Shown here one piece after another: positions 26,173 to 35,628 of a stretch of 64,000 nucleotides of DNA. The DNA is from Alphaproteobacteria bacterium (GTDB lineage: Bacteria; Pseudomonadota; Alphaproteobacteria; Micavibrionales; Micavibrionaceae). The first letter of the stretch is position 1. Each line of letters opens with the position of its first letter. Location: contig JAUIIA010000003.1 of NCBI GenBank assembly GCA_030432025.1, positions 124,001-188,000 of the forward strand. Direction: 5' to 3'. A model generated the notes under the pieces. That model worked only from the letters and a program-made list of their open reading frames with translations, ran no database searches and was not told where the DNA came from. The position numbers and the translations under genes were made by a program.

Positions 26173-26892
26173 TTACGCTGCCTCTAACAGCTCTTGGTAG
26201 ATCGATATCCATTGCGGCGGTGTTTTTCCGCCGAAAGGTCCGTCTTTTGATCGCCAATATGCCAGAATCTGCGGGAACTGGTTAAACTCCAGATCGGCTT
26301 CCTTGATAATACGGCGATCCAGCGGAAACAGCCGTATCCCCTCTAGCTTCTTAACGCGCTCGGCGTAATGTTTGGGGGATAAATAATCCTTCAGAACAGT
26401 CGCCAGAATATACGGATCGTCCGTATGAATGCGTTTAATCACCTCTTCGCGCCGTCCGCGCAGTATATCGAGTGATTTTCGCGCAGCTTCCGCCACAGGC
26501 CCTTGTGAGATACGGGCGACATAAATTGATCGCGCAATGTGATGCAGCGTGGTTTGCTCAACTTCCGGCAACCAGATCAGAACACCGGACTTCATGCCGC
26601 TGACATTTTCCAGATGGAAACATTGATGACAAAAAATACAAACAGTCAGCAAATTGCCGTCACTGGTGTCGTTTTTGTTTGAATTCTTGAAAAGTACTTC
26701 TTGGTATTTCTTGGAAACAAAACCACAGCATTGGCACGTGAAATCATCACGCTCGAATATCTTTTGCTTGGTTTCTTTGTCGAGTTTTTTGCCCTCAACA
26801 GAAGAAGAGCCGGTTTTGCCGGCTCCCGATCTTTTCTTGGGTGAACCGCCCGTAGGCCGGGCGATCCCAAGAGATAATGGATAATTTCCCAT
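26173..26892 (-). CDS. dotN: DotN/IcmJ (HNH-like zinc protein)
   Basis: 239 residues. IFERDDFTCQCCGFVSKKYQEV and TVCIFCHQCFHL supply two CxxC pairs, the zinc-binding HNH-like fold known for Legionella DotN (IcmJ), which belongs to the DotL coupling complex and is not known to be a nuclease. The final third matches IcmJ in its LNxFP-like region (EFNQFPQILAYW). It lies between dotP and dotO as in the icmD-icmJ-icmB order. The N-terminal 35 residues are an extra basic tail. Its presence implies a DotL coupling protein elsewhere. Confidence 0.92.
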   Translation of the reverse strand: MGNYPLSLGIARPTGGSPKKRSGAGKTGSSSVEGKKLDKETKQKIFERDDFTCQCCGFVSKKYQEVLFKNSNKNDTSDGNLLTVCIFCHQCFHLENVSGMKSGVLIWLPEVEQTTLHHIARSIYVARISQGPVAEAARKSLDILRGRREEVIKRIHTDDPYILATVLKDYLSPKHYAERVKKLEGIRLFPLDRRIIKEADLEFNQFPQILAYWRSKDGPFGGKTPPQWISIYQELLEAA

Positions 26893-26906
26893 AAATAAAT
26901 ATGGTC

Positions 26907-27296
26907 TTAGATAAGACCCAGTTTAACCTGGTTCAATTTGGCTGTGGAAGTTGTTGTACCTTCACCAATTGTCTCGAACATAGATTCGAACAGGATTGGG
27001 AGGGCGAACAATGCACCACCAGCTGCCAAACGGATCGCACCATCTTTCAATGGAGTCTGAGTTGGGTTCTCAACGTGGTCTTTGATTTTCATCACGCCAA
27101 GTACACCGATCAGCACACCGAAGAGGTATGACATCGCGGAGATCAGACCAGGCAAGGACCCGATAGATGTCGCAATGTTTGTAGCGATCGAGCTAAAGTT
27201 GTTCGCAGCTTCGGCTTCTCCTGCCTGACCTGCTACCATACCGGCTACCATAAGTGCGCCCATACGGCTGTAGTTACGTTTCATAGATTTAAGCAT
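26907..27296 (-). CDS. dotP: DotP/IcmD-like membrane protein
   Basis: 129 residues. A signal-like N-terminus ending GEAEAANN is followed by helix SLPGLISAMSYLFGVLIGVLGVMK, the motif IKDHVENPTQTPL and a second helix LAAGGALFALPILFESMF. The hairpin with K-x-K-x-H-x-x-NPTQ between two membrane helices is the IcmD/DotP signature (Legionella DotP has KFKQHKDNPTQIP). AGGAGA precedes the ATG. It is 14 bp upstream of dotN and repeats one module of the adjacent 27361 protein. Its place in the machine is the inner-membrane platform. Confidence 0.88.
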   Translation of the reverse strand: MLKSMKRNYSRMGALMVAGMVAGQAGEAEAANNFSSIATNIATSIGSLPGLISAMSYLFGVLIGVLGVMKIKDHVENPTQTPLKDGAIRLAAGGALFALPILFESMFETIGEGTTTSTAKLNQVKLGLI

Positions 27297-27360
27297 ATAG
27301 TTTCTCCTCTACCAAAAGGTTGTTTGCTCACTAAATTTCCCAGTCCTGAAAGCCTTACGG

Positions 27361-29064
27361 TTAACTGAACTGGATACCAAATGCCCCAAGTCCAAGCGTT
27401 GTTTGCACAGCGTTTAGCAAGGGACCCAAGTTCACGGCTAATGCACCACCAATCAGGTGCGTTACACCGGCCATGATCGAGGCCTGTTGATTGCCCTCGG
27501 CAACGTTCCTTACAATAAATATACCACGAACGAAGCTAATGAGGCCAACAATGATTACAAATTGCAGTACCGCACTAATTGTAGAGTGCGCTGCTTCGGC
27601 CTCAGCCGTCGTCATCGCGCCCTTAGCATAGGCGATTTTTGCGAATGTCTTGGTCGCGCCCGGACCCACCAATGAGGTCGAGAATGCGCGGACGATTTCG
27701 TTGTAGGAAATCAACGCACCGCCGGCGACAAATGTCATAACGGTACCAATACCGCCCGGACCGCGAGCACCGTCTTGTGCACTCTTAATCAGGCGTGAAA
27801 TACCAATCATAATGAAGATAATACCGGCAACATAAGCGAAGAAGTTGGTCACGATGTGCATCGGACCCATAATATCGCCCATGAAACAGACCAGCATGTT
27901 GTCCAGAGAACCTGTACCGGAACAACCCGTTGAGTTGTAGCTGGTTACAGAGTTTGTTAATCCGAGGAAACTTGTCAAACCACCGGCACCACCGCCAACC
28001 AGCGTGTTACGGGCGACTTCAATCAGAATAGGGAGAGAGAAGAACGCACCACCAGCCAATAGACGCGAGACACCTTCCCAAAGGCCTGTCTGCGCCGGGT
28101 TCAATACGTGGTCACGGATTTTCAGGATACCCCACAGACCCAAGACCAGACCGATCAAGTAACCGACCGCACTCAGGAATGCTGGCAACGCAGAAGCGTG
28201 ACCGATAAAGTTACACATTAGCTCGCCCATACCGGGGCCGGCACCGCCGCCTAGACCTGGGATACCCAAGCCGCCCAGGAAACCGAGCAAGGCTGTAATA
28301 CCGGAAGCCAGACCAGTCAAACAGTCAGTTTCACCATAACCGGAAACTGTCATATTGGCTCCGCCGACCAGGCCCGAGAAAATAGCGCCTACGCCACCAC
28401 CGCCACCGGCAATGGTTACGAACATCGCGTTAAATACAGTCGGCAGCGCAAATAAGGCACCAGCTGTCATCAAGCGAACGACTGATTCTCTCAAAGCGGT
28501 CTGGTCAGGATTTTCTACGTGGTCTTTGGCCTTCAGGATGCCCTGTACACCAATGATCAGACCCAGCAGGTAACCAACCGCGGATACAATACCCGGCGTG
28601 TCACTGATTGAGTTAATGATGTTATTCAAAATGAAGTTAAAGTCGTTAACCAACGTACCGAGGATCGGAATACCGGAGGCAATACCGAAGATGCTACCGA
28701 TGGAGTTAACGATGCTGAAAGCATCAACTGCAAATGCGTCATTACCAATAGTTTCGCGGGCTGCTTCGTAAACAATAGGAAGCGCCATCAACGCACCACC
28801 GGCAAGTAATCTTATAATAGGTGTTCTTAAAGGGGTCTGGTTGGGGTTTTCGACATGTTCCTTAAATTTAAGGACGGCGAGTACGCCTAATAATAGACCC
28901 AGAGCGTAACTAAGTGCGGAGACTAAGCCGGGTAGTGATTGTGTGGATGCAATAGCATTGTCGGCGATATCATTGATATCCGCCGCCGCGTAAGCATCAA
29001 ACCCAATCAAAATGAGAGGTAATGTTAAGAAGAATGCGAAAAAACGCTTATAAAGCCCTGTCAT
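27361..29064 (-). CDS. Four-module DotP/DotE (IcmD/IcmC)-like membrane protein
   Basis: 567 residues from ATG 29064 (an in-frame ATG at 29079 has no Shine-Dalgarno). After a signal-like helix, the same hairpin module recurs four times: KFKEHVENPNQTPL, KAKDHVENPDQTAL, KIRDHVLNPAQTGL, and a decayed fourth with RLIKSAQDGARGP. Each has a membrane helix on both sides; modules are joined by Gly-rich linkers. It occupies the icmC (dotE) position between dotF and dotP, and Legionella DotE and DotP each carry a single module. It is best read as a fused, amplified DotE/DotP-type subunit. A fifth related module is the separate dotP gene. Confidence 0.85.
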   Translation of the reverse strand: MTGLYKRFFAFFLTLPLILIGFDAYAAADINDIADNAIASTQSLPGLVSALSYALGLLLGVLAVLKFKEHVENPNQTPLRTPIIRLLAGGALMALPIVYEAARETIGNDAFAVDAFSIVNSIGSIFGIASGIPILGTLVNDFNFILNNIINSISDTPGIVSAVGYLLGLIIGVQGILKAKDHVENPDQTALRESVVRLMTAGALFALPTVFNAMFVTIAGGGGGVGAIFSGLVGGANMTVSGYGETDCLTGLASGITALLGFLGGLGIPGLGGGAGPGMGELMCNFIGHASALPAFLSAVGYLIGLVLGLWGILKIRDHVLNPAQTGLWEGVSRLLAGGAFFSLPILIEVARNTLVGGGAGGLTSFLGLTNSVTSYNSTGCSGTGSLDNMLVCFMGDIMGPMHIVTNFFAYVAGIIFIMIGISRLIKSAQDGARGPGGIGTVMTFVAGGALISYNEIVRAFSTSLVGPGATKTFAKIAYAKGAMTTAEAEAAHSTISAVLQFVIIVGLISFVRGIFIVRNVAEGNQQASIMAGVTHLIGGALAVNLGPLLNAVQTTLGLGAFGIQFS

Positions 29065-29272
29065 ACTACTCTCTACCATAGTCTTATTATGTACACCGCC
29101 ATAATATGTTACATCAAAATACGCCTGATTTGTACAAAATCCTTACATTGCACAAGATGAGGCTATCCAACCTTAATTATGATAACACGGAAATTACAAA
29201 GAAATCGTTACCAACAATTTTATTAATATTTTTAATAAGTTATCGGCAATTGACGGTAAATATCGGGCTAAT

Positions 29273-30679
29273 TTATTGAGAAACCGAACCTTTTGAGCCC
29301 TGCACGACCCATTTTCCACCTTGAACGGCAATGGATTCAATGCGGCCCAGACCGGGAACAGTATCACCAACCTCAACACGCCTCAGGTCGCCGTCCTGGT
29401 TAGCCAGCGTGGCATTACCCGGACTTGCTGAACGCATTGACCAAACAACAGGCTTTGGCTTAGGCGCAACTTTTTTAGGTTGTGGCGTAGCCGAAGCAGT
29501 AGAGCTGGTTGTGGATGATGAAGTCGTTGTTTTTGCAGTCGTTTTCGTCGGAGCCTTAGTTGGTTGCGTTGCAACATCACTAACGGAACTGGCTGATTCG
29601 AGCTGATTCTTAAGCTCTTCAATCTGGCTCTGCAGGTCAGTAATGCGGCTTTCAGCTGTATTAAGCTGCTTTGAAAGTGCTGCATTTTCGGCCGTTGCAT
29701 TGTCCAGAGACTTATCTTTGGCGCTCAATTGTTCGTTAAGATCGTTCACAAGCGCTTTCAACTCGCCTTGATCACTGCCTTCCGCGGACGGCGCAGCTTC
29801 AACAGGAGGCTCCTCCGCAGTCATAGCGGCCAAATCTTCGGTTCCGGCATCCAGTTCTTCCATCGCACTATCAAGTTCGGGCATTGAATCCTCGAGATCT
29901 TGCGCGACATTGTCGGCTTCTTCGGTCATCTCTTCGATGGCTTGCATATCTTCAAGCATGGAGGCTTCTTGTTGTTGCTGACCGTCATCAAAGCTCAAAT
30001 CTGCGAGTTCAGTGTCTTCCATACTGTCCAGATCAGGCATAGGGGTCAGAACATCAGATTCACCGCTCTCGGCCATGGGTTCGGCTTCAGCAGGTGTGGC
30101 TGTGCCTTCGTCAAAGTCCAGATCACCAAGATCAAGATCATCAGTGCTCAGGCTTTCAATATCGTCAATCGAACTCGCGATTTCATCTTGTACGCCCTCG
30201 ACAGTAGCCGGCATTGGCGGCAAGTCGGTGCTTAATTCTTCAATATCCAGAAATGCGCTGTCTTCTTCCGGAACTGCGGCTGTTGTTTCAACAGGCGCAT
30301 CCGTGGGTAATGGCGGTGTGGTCTCGGCCATAGTGTCCGTTGCTTCGGCCGCAGTCGGCTCGAGGGTGGGAACGGGCGCGCTACCGCCGGAAAATACGGT
30401 GAAATACAGAATGGCGCCACCGGCAATAACAGCGCCGCCGATTACGGCCAGAGTGAAGCTGCTGCCACCCTTCTTCTTTTTCTTGCCTTTTGCGGGTGCT
30501 GCGCCTGCATCATCATCGGCAAAAGCGTCATCTTCACTGAACTCATCATCCAATCCTGCGTCGTCTGCAACATCCGCGTCGTCAAAGTCATCCCAACTTT
30601 CATCGTCCATGTCGGCATCGACATCATCGAAATCAATATCTTCGAAATCTTCTTCAATTTTGGGATCGTCACTAGGCAT
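29273..30679 (-). CDS. dotF: DotF/IcmG-like bitopic protein with PilP-like C-terminus
   Basis: 468 residues in the icmG position. The N-terminal 75 residues are strongly acidic (DDADVADDAGLDDEF), then a Lys patch and one membrane helix (LAVIGGAVIAGGAILYFTV, about 77-97). A long acidic, Pro-rich periplasmic region leads to a coiled coil (AKDKSLDNATAENAALSKQ onward) and a Thr/Ser linker. The last 60 residues (WSMRSASPGNATLANQDG; VGDTVPGLGRIESI) resemble the small PilP/TraP-type domain. Legionella DotF is about 270 residues, so this is enlarged. Identity rests on position and architecture more than sequence. Confidence 0.75.
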   Translation of the reverse strand: MPSDDPKIEEDFEDIDFDDVDADMDDESWDDFDDADVADDAGLDDEFSEDDAFADDDAGAAPAKGKKKKKGGSSFTLAVIGGAVIAGGAILYFTVFSGGSAPVPTLEPTAAEATDTMAETTPPLPTDAPVETTAAVPEEDSAFLDIEELSTDLPPMPATVEGVQDEIASSIDDIESLSTDDLDLGDLDFDEGTATPAEAEPMAESGESDVLTPMPDLDSMEDTELADLSFDDGQQQQEASMLEDMQAIEEMTEEADNVAQDLEDSMPELDSAMEELDAGTEDLAAMTAEEPPVEAAPSAEGSDQGELKALVNDLNEQLSAKDKSLDNATAENAALSKQLNTAESRITDLQSQIEELKNQLESASSVSDVATQPTKAPTKTTAKTTTSSSTTSSTASATPQPKKVAPKPKPVVWSMRSASPGNATLANQDGDLRRVEVGDTVPGLGRIESIAVQGGKWVVQGSKGSVSQ

Positions 30680-30763
30680 TACAAAAATCTTTCCAAAAGT
30701 TCAGTCTTTTTTGAAGTTTAATCAAAGCCGAAGAAAAGTCCAGAGACGACAATACTTATTGTA

Positions 30764-32044
30764 TTAAAAGTCGTCTGTGGTCTCGACATCAGGATCGGAA
30801 AGTACAGGCTCGAGGAAGAGCATACCAAACGGTGTTCCGGTTTCTACGCGAATCAACACTTCGGTATCATCAGCCATCTCATCGAGAATTTCGCTCAACT
30901 CCTGACCGACTTCTTCAAAACCGGAAGCGATTTCTTGCTCTGTGTCGGCGTCTTCGGTTTCTTCTGCAACAGTTTCACCCCGAATGGTAATCGTTGTCAG
31001 ACCAGATTCGGCAACAGCCTCCGAGAAGCCTTCAATAAAGGCCGCAGCGGCAGGCAGAACAATACGCTTGAAGTAACGGTGATCAACTTCTGTGGCCATA
31101 CCGGGCAAGGTCGTGGCCGGATCCAGAGCAACCGCATCAATTGTCAGGCTCTGTCCGTCAATAACGATTGTGTCAAAATTCAATGTCAGATATTCATCCT
31201 GTGCTTCGAAGCTACCCAGTACGCGGTTACCCTTCAAAGGACCGGACATGATCTCCGCCAAAATAGGACCAGGCGCGTCTGTATTGGCTTCTGTCAGTAA
31301 CTGCGCGTAAGCGATTTCACCGGCAGGGAACAGAACTTCAGGCTCGGCTTCAATATCAAGCTCATCGCCATCTTCAACAAACTCACCATCAATGTACTCA
31401 CCGTCTTCCATCTGCGATTCACGCAAGGTTTCAAGGAAGTTCGGGTCAGTCATGACGCGCTGTGAAACAGTGACTTCATTTTGTGTTTTCAAAATGGACT
31501 GCATTTGCTCGGACATCGCTTCAGCCAGGGCAGCAACAGCTTCCTGACGTTGGGCATCTACGCCACTGTCAACAGGAACAGCCGTCTCTTTTGCCTGCAA
31601 TTCACGCTCCAGACGTTCTTCTTGCAATCTTCTCCAACGCTGCAGCGGGTCTTCCGCTTCATCTTCTTCGGCCGGAACGGTAATAATGTCTTCTGTCGGG
31701 TCGATCGGCACGGGAATAACACTGTCATTCTCGAGGATCGCGCGCTCGATATCGGCATCATTTTGCTCGGTCAAAGCGTCGATATATTTCTGTGAGGAGG
31801 CCTCACCCGGCGTGGATTTAAAGTCTTGCTGACTGGTACCAACAGACGAGTTACCGCCCTGCTCTTCGCTGCCGCCCAAAAATGAGATCAGAATAAAGAA
31901 CAGAATACCGGCACCGGCGATAACACCGATTTTAAACATGGCGTTATCGCGCCACAAATCACCAAGGGTATTGCCGCCTTCTTTTTGTTCGAAATCGTCG
32001 AATGAATCGTCGATACTTAGATCATCGTCGAGATCATCACTCAT
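30764..32044 (-). CDS. dotG: DotG/IcmE (VirB10-like core subunit)
   Basis: 426 residues. An acidic cytoplasmic N-terminus (about 45 residues), a membrane helix (FKIGVIAGAGILFFILISFL), a charged periplasmic linker with a Gln/Glu-rich coiled stretch, and a C-terminal VirB10-type domain starting near IAYAQLLTEANTDAPGPILAEI. DotG spans both membranes in the core complex. Legionella DotG is about 1050 residues because of a long block of short repeats; those are absent here, giving an IncI TraO-like size. The start overlaps the end of dotH by 8 bp. Confidence 0.93.
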   Translation of the reverse strand: MSDDLDDDLSIDDSFDDFEQKEGGNTLGDLWRDNAMFKIGVIAGAGILFFILISFLGGSEEQGGNSSVGTSQQDFKSTPGEASSQKYIDALTEQNDADIERAILENDSVIPVPIDPTEDIITVPAEEDEAEDPLQRWRRLQEERLERELQAKETAVPVDSGVDAQRQEAVAALAEAMSEQMQSILKTQNEVTVSQRVMTDPNFLETLRESQMEDGEYIDGEFVEDGDELDIEAEPEVLFPAGEIAYAQLLTEANTDAPGPILAEIMSGPLKGNRVLGSFEAQDEYLTLNFDTIVIDGQSLTIDAVALDPATTLPGMATEVDHRYFKRIVLPAAAAFIEGFSEAVAESGLTTITIRGETVAEETEDADTEQEIASGFEEVGQELSEILDEMADDTEVLIRVETGTPFGMLFLEPVLSDPDVETTDDF

Positions 32045-33104
32045 CTAAAAGCTCCTCTAACATGTCGCCGCGTGATGAGAGGCGGGCGCGTACCATTCGT
32101 CCTCTGTCTGACAGAAGCAATACAGGGGCATCATCAATTTCATAAACGCGCGTACCGTCCGCGGATGTTGCAGAACTGTTCCATCCCGGAGAAAGTAGGG
32201 TTAGCGGCGTACGAACATATACCAATTCATTGTAGCGGTATGCGGATGTGCGGCCATCAGCGCCACTAACATCCAAACGAACCGCATCGGAAGGGATGCT
32301 GCCCTGAAGAATTTGCGCAAGATCCTGATCGCCGGCACTTGTAGTAATACCGGTGTCAATAATCGGCGCTTCGGCCAGCGGACCGAAGTCCGGCAAAACC
32401 GCGTCTACGCGGTAATGAACAACATCGCGGTTTGTATCTAGCGTGATAATGACAGGCGTCATAAGGCCGGTCATTGTAATCGACATGTTACCGTACGCAT
32501 ATTCGGATTGCGGTGAAATACGGAACACGTGTGTGAATTTGTCTTTTTCCTGCTGAACTTCGAGAACCTCGAAGTTGCCGGCCCAGCTTACGTCCTGAAC
32601 AGGCCAAGGGGCGCCGGAAGAGTCGAGAAAGCTGATGGTCGTTACGTGACCGTAAGCCATCTTGACGGAAATCGGCTCGGCACCCGGATCAAGCGAGATG
32701 TTTTTAACAACAACTTCAGGCTTCGGGTTTGGGTAAACAGGTGTCTGTACGGATTCTTGTGTGCGGTCAAAACGCTCCAGCAAGGTTCTGATTTCCTCGG
32801 GGCGCAAAGGCAGCAAACCTTCCAAAGCAGCATCGAATGCTTCTTTTCGGGCTTGCTCTTGCAATTCATCAGCAGACGGACCAAAGCCAAGCGCATCATC
32901 GTTGGAAAATTCGAACGCCTCATTCTCGCCGGGCGGCAAAGCATCTGTGCCCAGACCGGGAGGCTCTTCACCCGGCAAAGTCGGCAGCTGTGCGTGGACA
33001 GTTGCGCTATTCGCAGTAAAGAAAACAAGTCCCGCAGAGCCAAGAAGTGCCCCGCGATACAGAATAGTTGTGGATTTTGCCAATGTGGAAATTAGAAAAC
33101 GCAT
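32037..33104 (-). CDS. dotH: DotH/IcmK outer-membrane core subunit
   Basis: 355 residues with a signal peptide (cleavage near NSATVHA). PLRPEEIRTLLERFDRTQ, then RISLDPGAEP-like and VKMAYGHVTTISFLDSSG, and GNMSITMTGLMTPVIITL are DotH family features. DotH, with DotC and DotD, forms the outer-membrane ring. The last 90 residues form the family C-domain (ELVYVRTPLTLLSPGW). It overlaps dotG by 8 bp and follows dotI after 115 bp. Confidence 0.93.
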   Translation of the reverse strand: MRFLISTLAKSTTILYRGALLGSAGLVFFTANSATVHAQLPTLPGEEPPGLGTDALPPGENEAFEFSNDDALGFGPSADELQEQARKEAFDAALEGLLPLRPEEIRTLLERFDRTQESVQTPVYPNPKPEVVVKNISLDPGAEPISVKMAYGHVTTISFLDSSGAPWPVQDVSWAGNFEVLEVQQEKDKFTHVFRISPQSEYAYGNMSITMTGLMTPVIITLDTNRDVVHYRVDAVLPDFGPLAEAPIIDTGITTSAGDQDLAQILQGSIPSDAVRLDVSGADGRTSAYRYNELVYVRTPLTLLSPGWNSSATSADGTRVYEIDDAPVLLLSDRGRMVRARLSSRGDMLEELLDE

Positions 33105-33219
33105 GCTGTCTTACTTAAATATTTGAATACAGACCTTCTCAAGAATAAGCCCAATAAAAACCCCTGTCATCCGTCAAGCATCATATTTTCAAAACTGCGC
33201 ACAGGTAAGAAAATAAACA

Positions 33220-33936
33220 CTATCGCGGAACGGCAACCCATTGTTCGATACCAACGCCGTTCGCACTTTCGAGGCGCGGAACACGAACAATAACAATAGT
33301 AACCAATAGACGGTCCGTTCTGGTTCGCGCACCTGCTTGATAGGTCAAAACCATAGGCAGCTGAACTTCCCATTGATAACGGCCGGCAACCAAACCTTCG
33401 GAAACCACGATCGGCGCACCCTGCGGCGCAGCCGTAAGAACTTGCTGGTTAGCTTCAACAAGTTCGATAATTCTGGAACGCTCCAAAGCGCCTGTAAAAC
33501 TTTCCCATCCTCGGCGCGTGAAGTTACGAGAGGCTTCCTGCAAACGACGACGGTAATCGTTAAAGCCGAATGTCATAACTTCCGTCGCGGCCTGCGCAAC
33601 CCATGACATCAAGGCGGGTGTACTGAGGTTCGGTTCGCTCAGCGCGACCATCGGTACAAGGCGACCATCTTCGGTCGTGGCAAAATAGCGGTTTTCAGGT
33701 TGGTGTGTCTGGATAACGAAATACATCGCCCCGATCAGACCGACAATTACAATAGACAGGATAAGCGTCAGGCGCAGCAGCGTTCTGTAGCCATCGCGGT
33801 AGAATTCGTTTCTGACGACAACACGCCCAAGACCGGATACATCTTCCGCGGCTGCAGCTTCCGCGGCAGCGGCAGCTTCTTCTGCAGCTTTATCGATTTT
33901 ACCTTTGACGGGCTTTTTTGCCTTTTTCTCTGCCAT
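33220..33936 (-). CDS. dotI: DotI/IcmL inner-membrane subunit
   Basis: 238 residues: Lys/Ala-rich cytoplasmic N-terminus, VVVRNEFYRDGYRTLLRL, one membrane helix (LILSIVIVGLIGAMYFVI) and a periplasmic domain (NLSTPALMSWVAQAATEVMTF; LPMVLTYQAGARTRTDRL). All are IcmL/DotI traits; DotI forms a ring in the inner membrane and resembles VirB8 in its periplasmic domain. It is the first gene of secretion arm 1, with a 235-bp gap upstream facing the plus-strand trio. Confidence 0.94.
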   Translation of the reverse strand: MAEKKAKKPVKGKIDKAAEEAAAAAEAAAAEDVSGLGRVVVRNEFYRDGYRTLLRLTLILSIVIVGLIGAMYFVIQTHQPENRYFATTEDGRLVPMVALSEPNLSTPALMSWVAQAATEVMTFGFNDYRRRLQEASRNFTRRGWESFTGALERSRIIELVEANQQVLTAAPQGAPIVVSEGLVAGRYQWEVQLPMVLTYQAGARTRTDRLLVTIVIVRVPRLESANGVGIEQWVAVPR

Positions 33937-34171
33937 AAATTCTCAATGCCTATTTATATAAAGAGCAAATTTCAAAAATATAGTGGACGAAATCAATGCG
34001 CGATACAACCCAAGCAATTTAAATCAATTCATTTTTTCACATTTTGAAACGTGCCTTTTTATAAAAGCCTGTGCTACACTATAAAGAGTGAGCTAATATT
34101 TTTCCTTGTAACGGTACTCGTAATTACAGGGAAGACGGTTATTTTTTAGAGGCAAGGGCAGTGTAGGAATA
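33937..34171. other. Divergent intergenic region, dotI / secreted trio
   Basis: 235 bp, AT-rich, between dotI (minus) and the first gene of the exported trio (plus). It should hold promoters for both directions, which would couple the trio to secretion arm 1. I see no convincing -35/-10 pair by eye and no RNA gene. Confidence 0.4.
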
Positions 34172-35620
34172 ATGCATTACCGATCTGACGCGTTTTGGGG
34201 ATTTCATAAAATAGTATTTAAAAAGTCCGTTCAGGCCTTGACGTTGGCCTGTCTGTGCTCCCTGTTTCTCGTTATCTCTAAAACAGAAGCTTTGGCGCAG
34301 TATGACTGTGCAACTCAGTGTGCTGACCTCGCCAATGAAATCATTAGCCAGCACGAAGATACTCTTCGTCCCGATGTTACCGAACATATCGCAGATGAAT
34401 TTAACCAGCACAGAGACTGGCTGACCGACACATTCGCCAGACAGCAGGTTATTCCGGCATTGCAGCTATTTACCGAGCAAATGACCGTGGTCGCCATGCA
34501 GCAAACCATGATGATCGGGACATTCTTTGACGCCAAGCACCAGCTTGAAACACAAAGACTGTTCCAGGAACTTCAGGTTCAGGCGCACAAGGATTATCAG
34601 CCGAGCACGGCGTTCTGTACATTCGGTACGGCCGCAAGGTCTTTGGCGGCTTCGGAAACGGGTGGCCGTTACACCGCTGTGGCCATGGGCCAAAGACAGC
34701 TCGCCAGACATTTGGGTCAATATAACTTTGCCGGTTCCGACAATGCGGAAAACGATAAGGTCGCACGTTGGGAACAGTTCAGAAATATTTACTGTGACCC
34801 GCAGGACAACAACTGGAAGGATTCGCCCAATACCGGTCTGGTCCCCAGTGGCGCGGGTGTCACCGATCCGGTCTGTTTGACGGATCAGGGTGCTACTGGT
34901 GATTACAACAGAGCGAAAAACCGTATTAATATTGATATCGATTACACACGTGCAATTGAAAACCGCCGTACGCTGGATATCGCCCGTCAATATGATATTG
35001 CGTCTGATGATGAGATCGATATTCAGGCTTTGGGTAATAACCTTTATGGCTCCGACATTCTTTTCCGTGATATTTCACGAAGCAACCTCGTTGACGATGA
35101 CAAGCCGGACCTTTTCCTAACATTGCGCTCTATCGCGGCTAAGCGAAGTGTGGCGGAAAACTCCTTTAACACGATTGTCGGTATCAAGAGCTTGGGAGAC
35201 ACTGCAGGTCTCTACACGCAACAGCCGGTTCAGACATGGCAATATCTGGGCCGTTTGATGATGGAACTGGGCGTCCCCGAAGACGAGGTGCATGAATATC
35301 TGGATCTCCCTTGTGGGTCTGGCGCTGGAACGGGAGCCTGTGGCTCCAGTGACCGCCTTTATCACACAAGTTATTATTCGCAGCTCGAGATCCTCGCGAA
35401 GAAGATTTACCAAAACCCCGATTTTTACGCGAACCTGTATGACAAGCCGGCCAACGTTAAAAGAACAAGTGCGGCTTTGAAGGCTATTGAGCTTATGGTG
35501 GATCGCGCAATTTATGAAAGCCAAATCCGTCAGGAGATGGCGATGTCGGTTCTGCTATCATCAAGAATTGGTATTAAGTTCTTTGATGTGAACAAAGCAT
35601 TATCGAGTGACAATAACTAG
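34172..35620 (+). CDS. Exported protein of unknown family, trio member 1
   Basis: 482 residues with a signal peptide (hydrophobic stretch near 22-36, cleavage after EALAQ). The mature protein has QYDCATQCADLAN at its start, then LFTEQMTVVAMQQTMMIGTFFDAKHQLETQR, KDYQPSTAFCTFGTAARSLAASE, a YCDP element, AKRSVAENSFN and, near the end, KKIYQNPDFYANLYDKPANV. All recur in the next two genes. It is mainly helical. The family is not one I recognise. It is divergent from dotI and likely co-regulated with the secretion system. Cysteines near the N-terminus and in FCTFGT suggest periplasmic disulfides. Confidence 0.8.
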   Translation: MHYRSDAFWGFHKIVFKKSVQALTLACLCSLFLVISKTEALAQYDCATQCADLANEIISQHEDTLRPDVTEHIADEFNQHRDWLTDTFARQQVIPALQLFTEQMTVVAMQQTMMIGTFFDAKHQLETQRLFQELQVQAHKDYQPSTAFCTFGTAARSLAASETGGRYTAVAMGQRQLARHLGQYNFAGSDNAENDKVARWEQFRNIYCDPQDNNWKDSPNTGLVPSGAGVTDPVCLTDQGATGDYNRAKNRINIDIDYTRAIENRRTLDIARQYDIASDDEIDIQALGNNLYGSDILFRDISRSNLVDDDKPDLFLTLRSIAAKRSVAENSFNTIVGIKSLGDTAGLYTQQPVQTWQYLGRLMMELGVPEDEVHEYLDLPCGSGAGTGACGSSDRLYHTSYYSQLEILAKKIYQNPDFYANLYDKPANVKRTSAALKAIELMVDRAIYESQIRQEMAMSVLLSSRIGIKFFDVNKALSSDNN

Positions 35621-35628
35621 GGACCTGA

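Noticed and set aside
34037-34100. Sigma-70 promoter for the exported trio
   Set aside because: TTGAAA and TACACT-like boxes exist but spacing (about 25 bp) is wrong; no reliable pair found.
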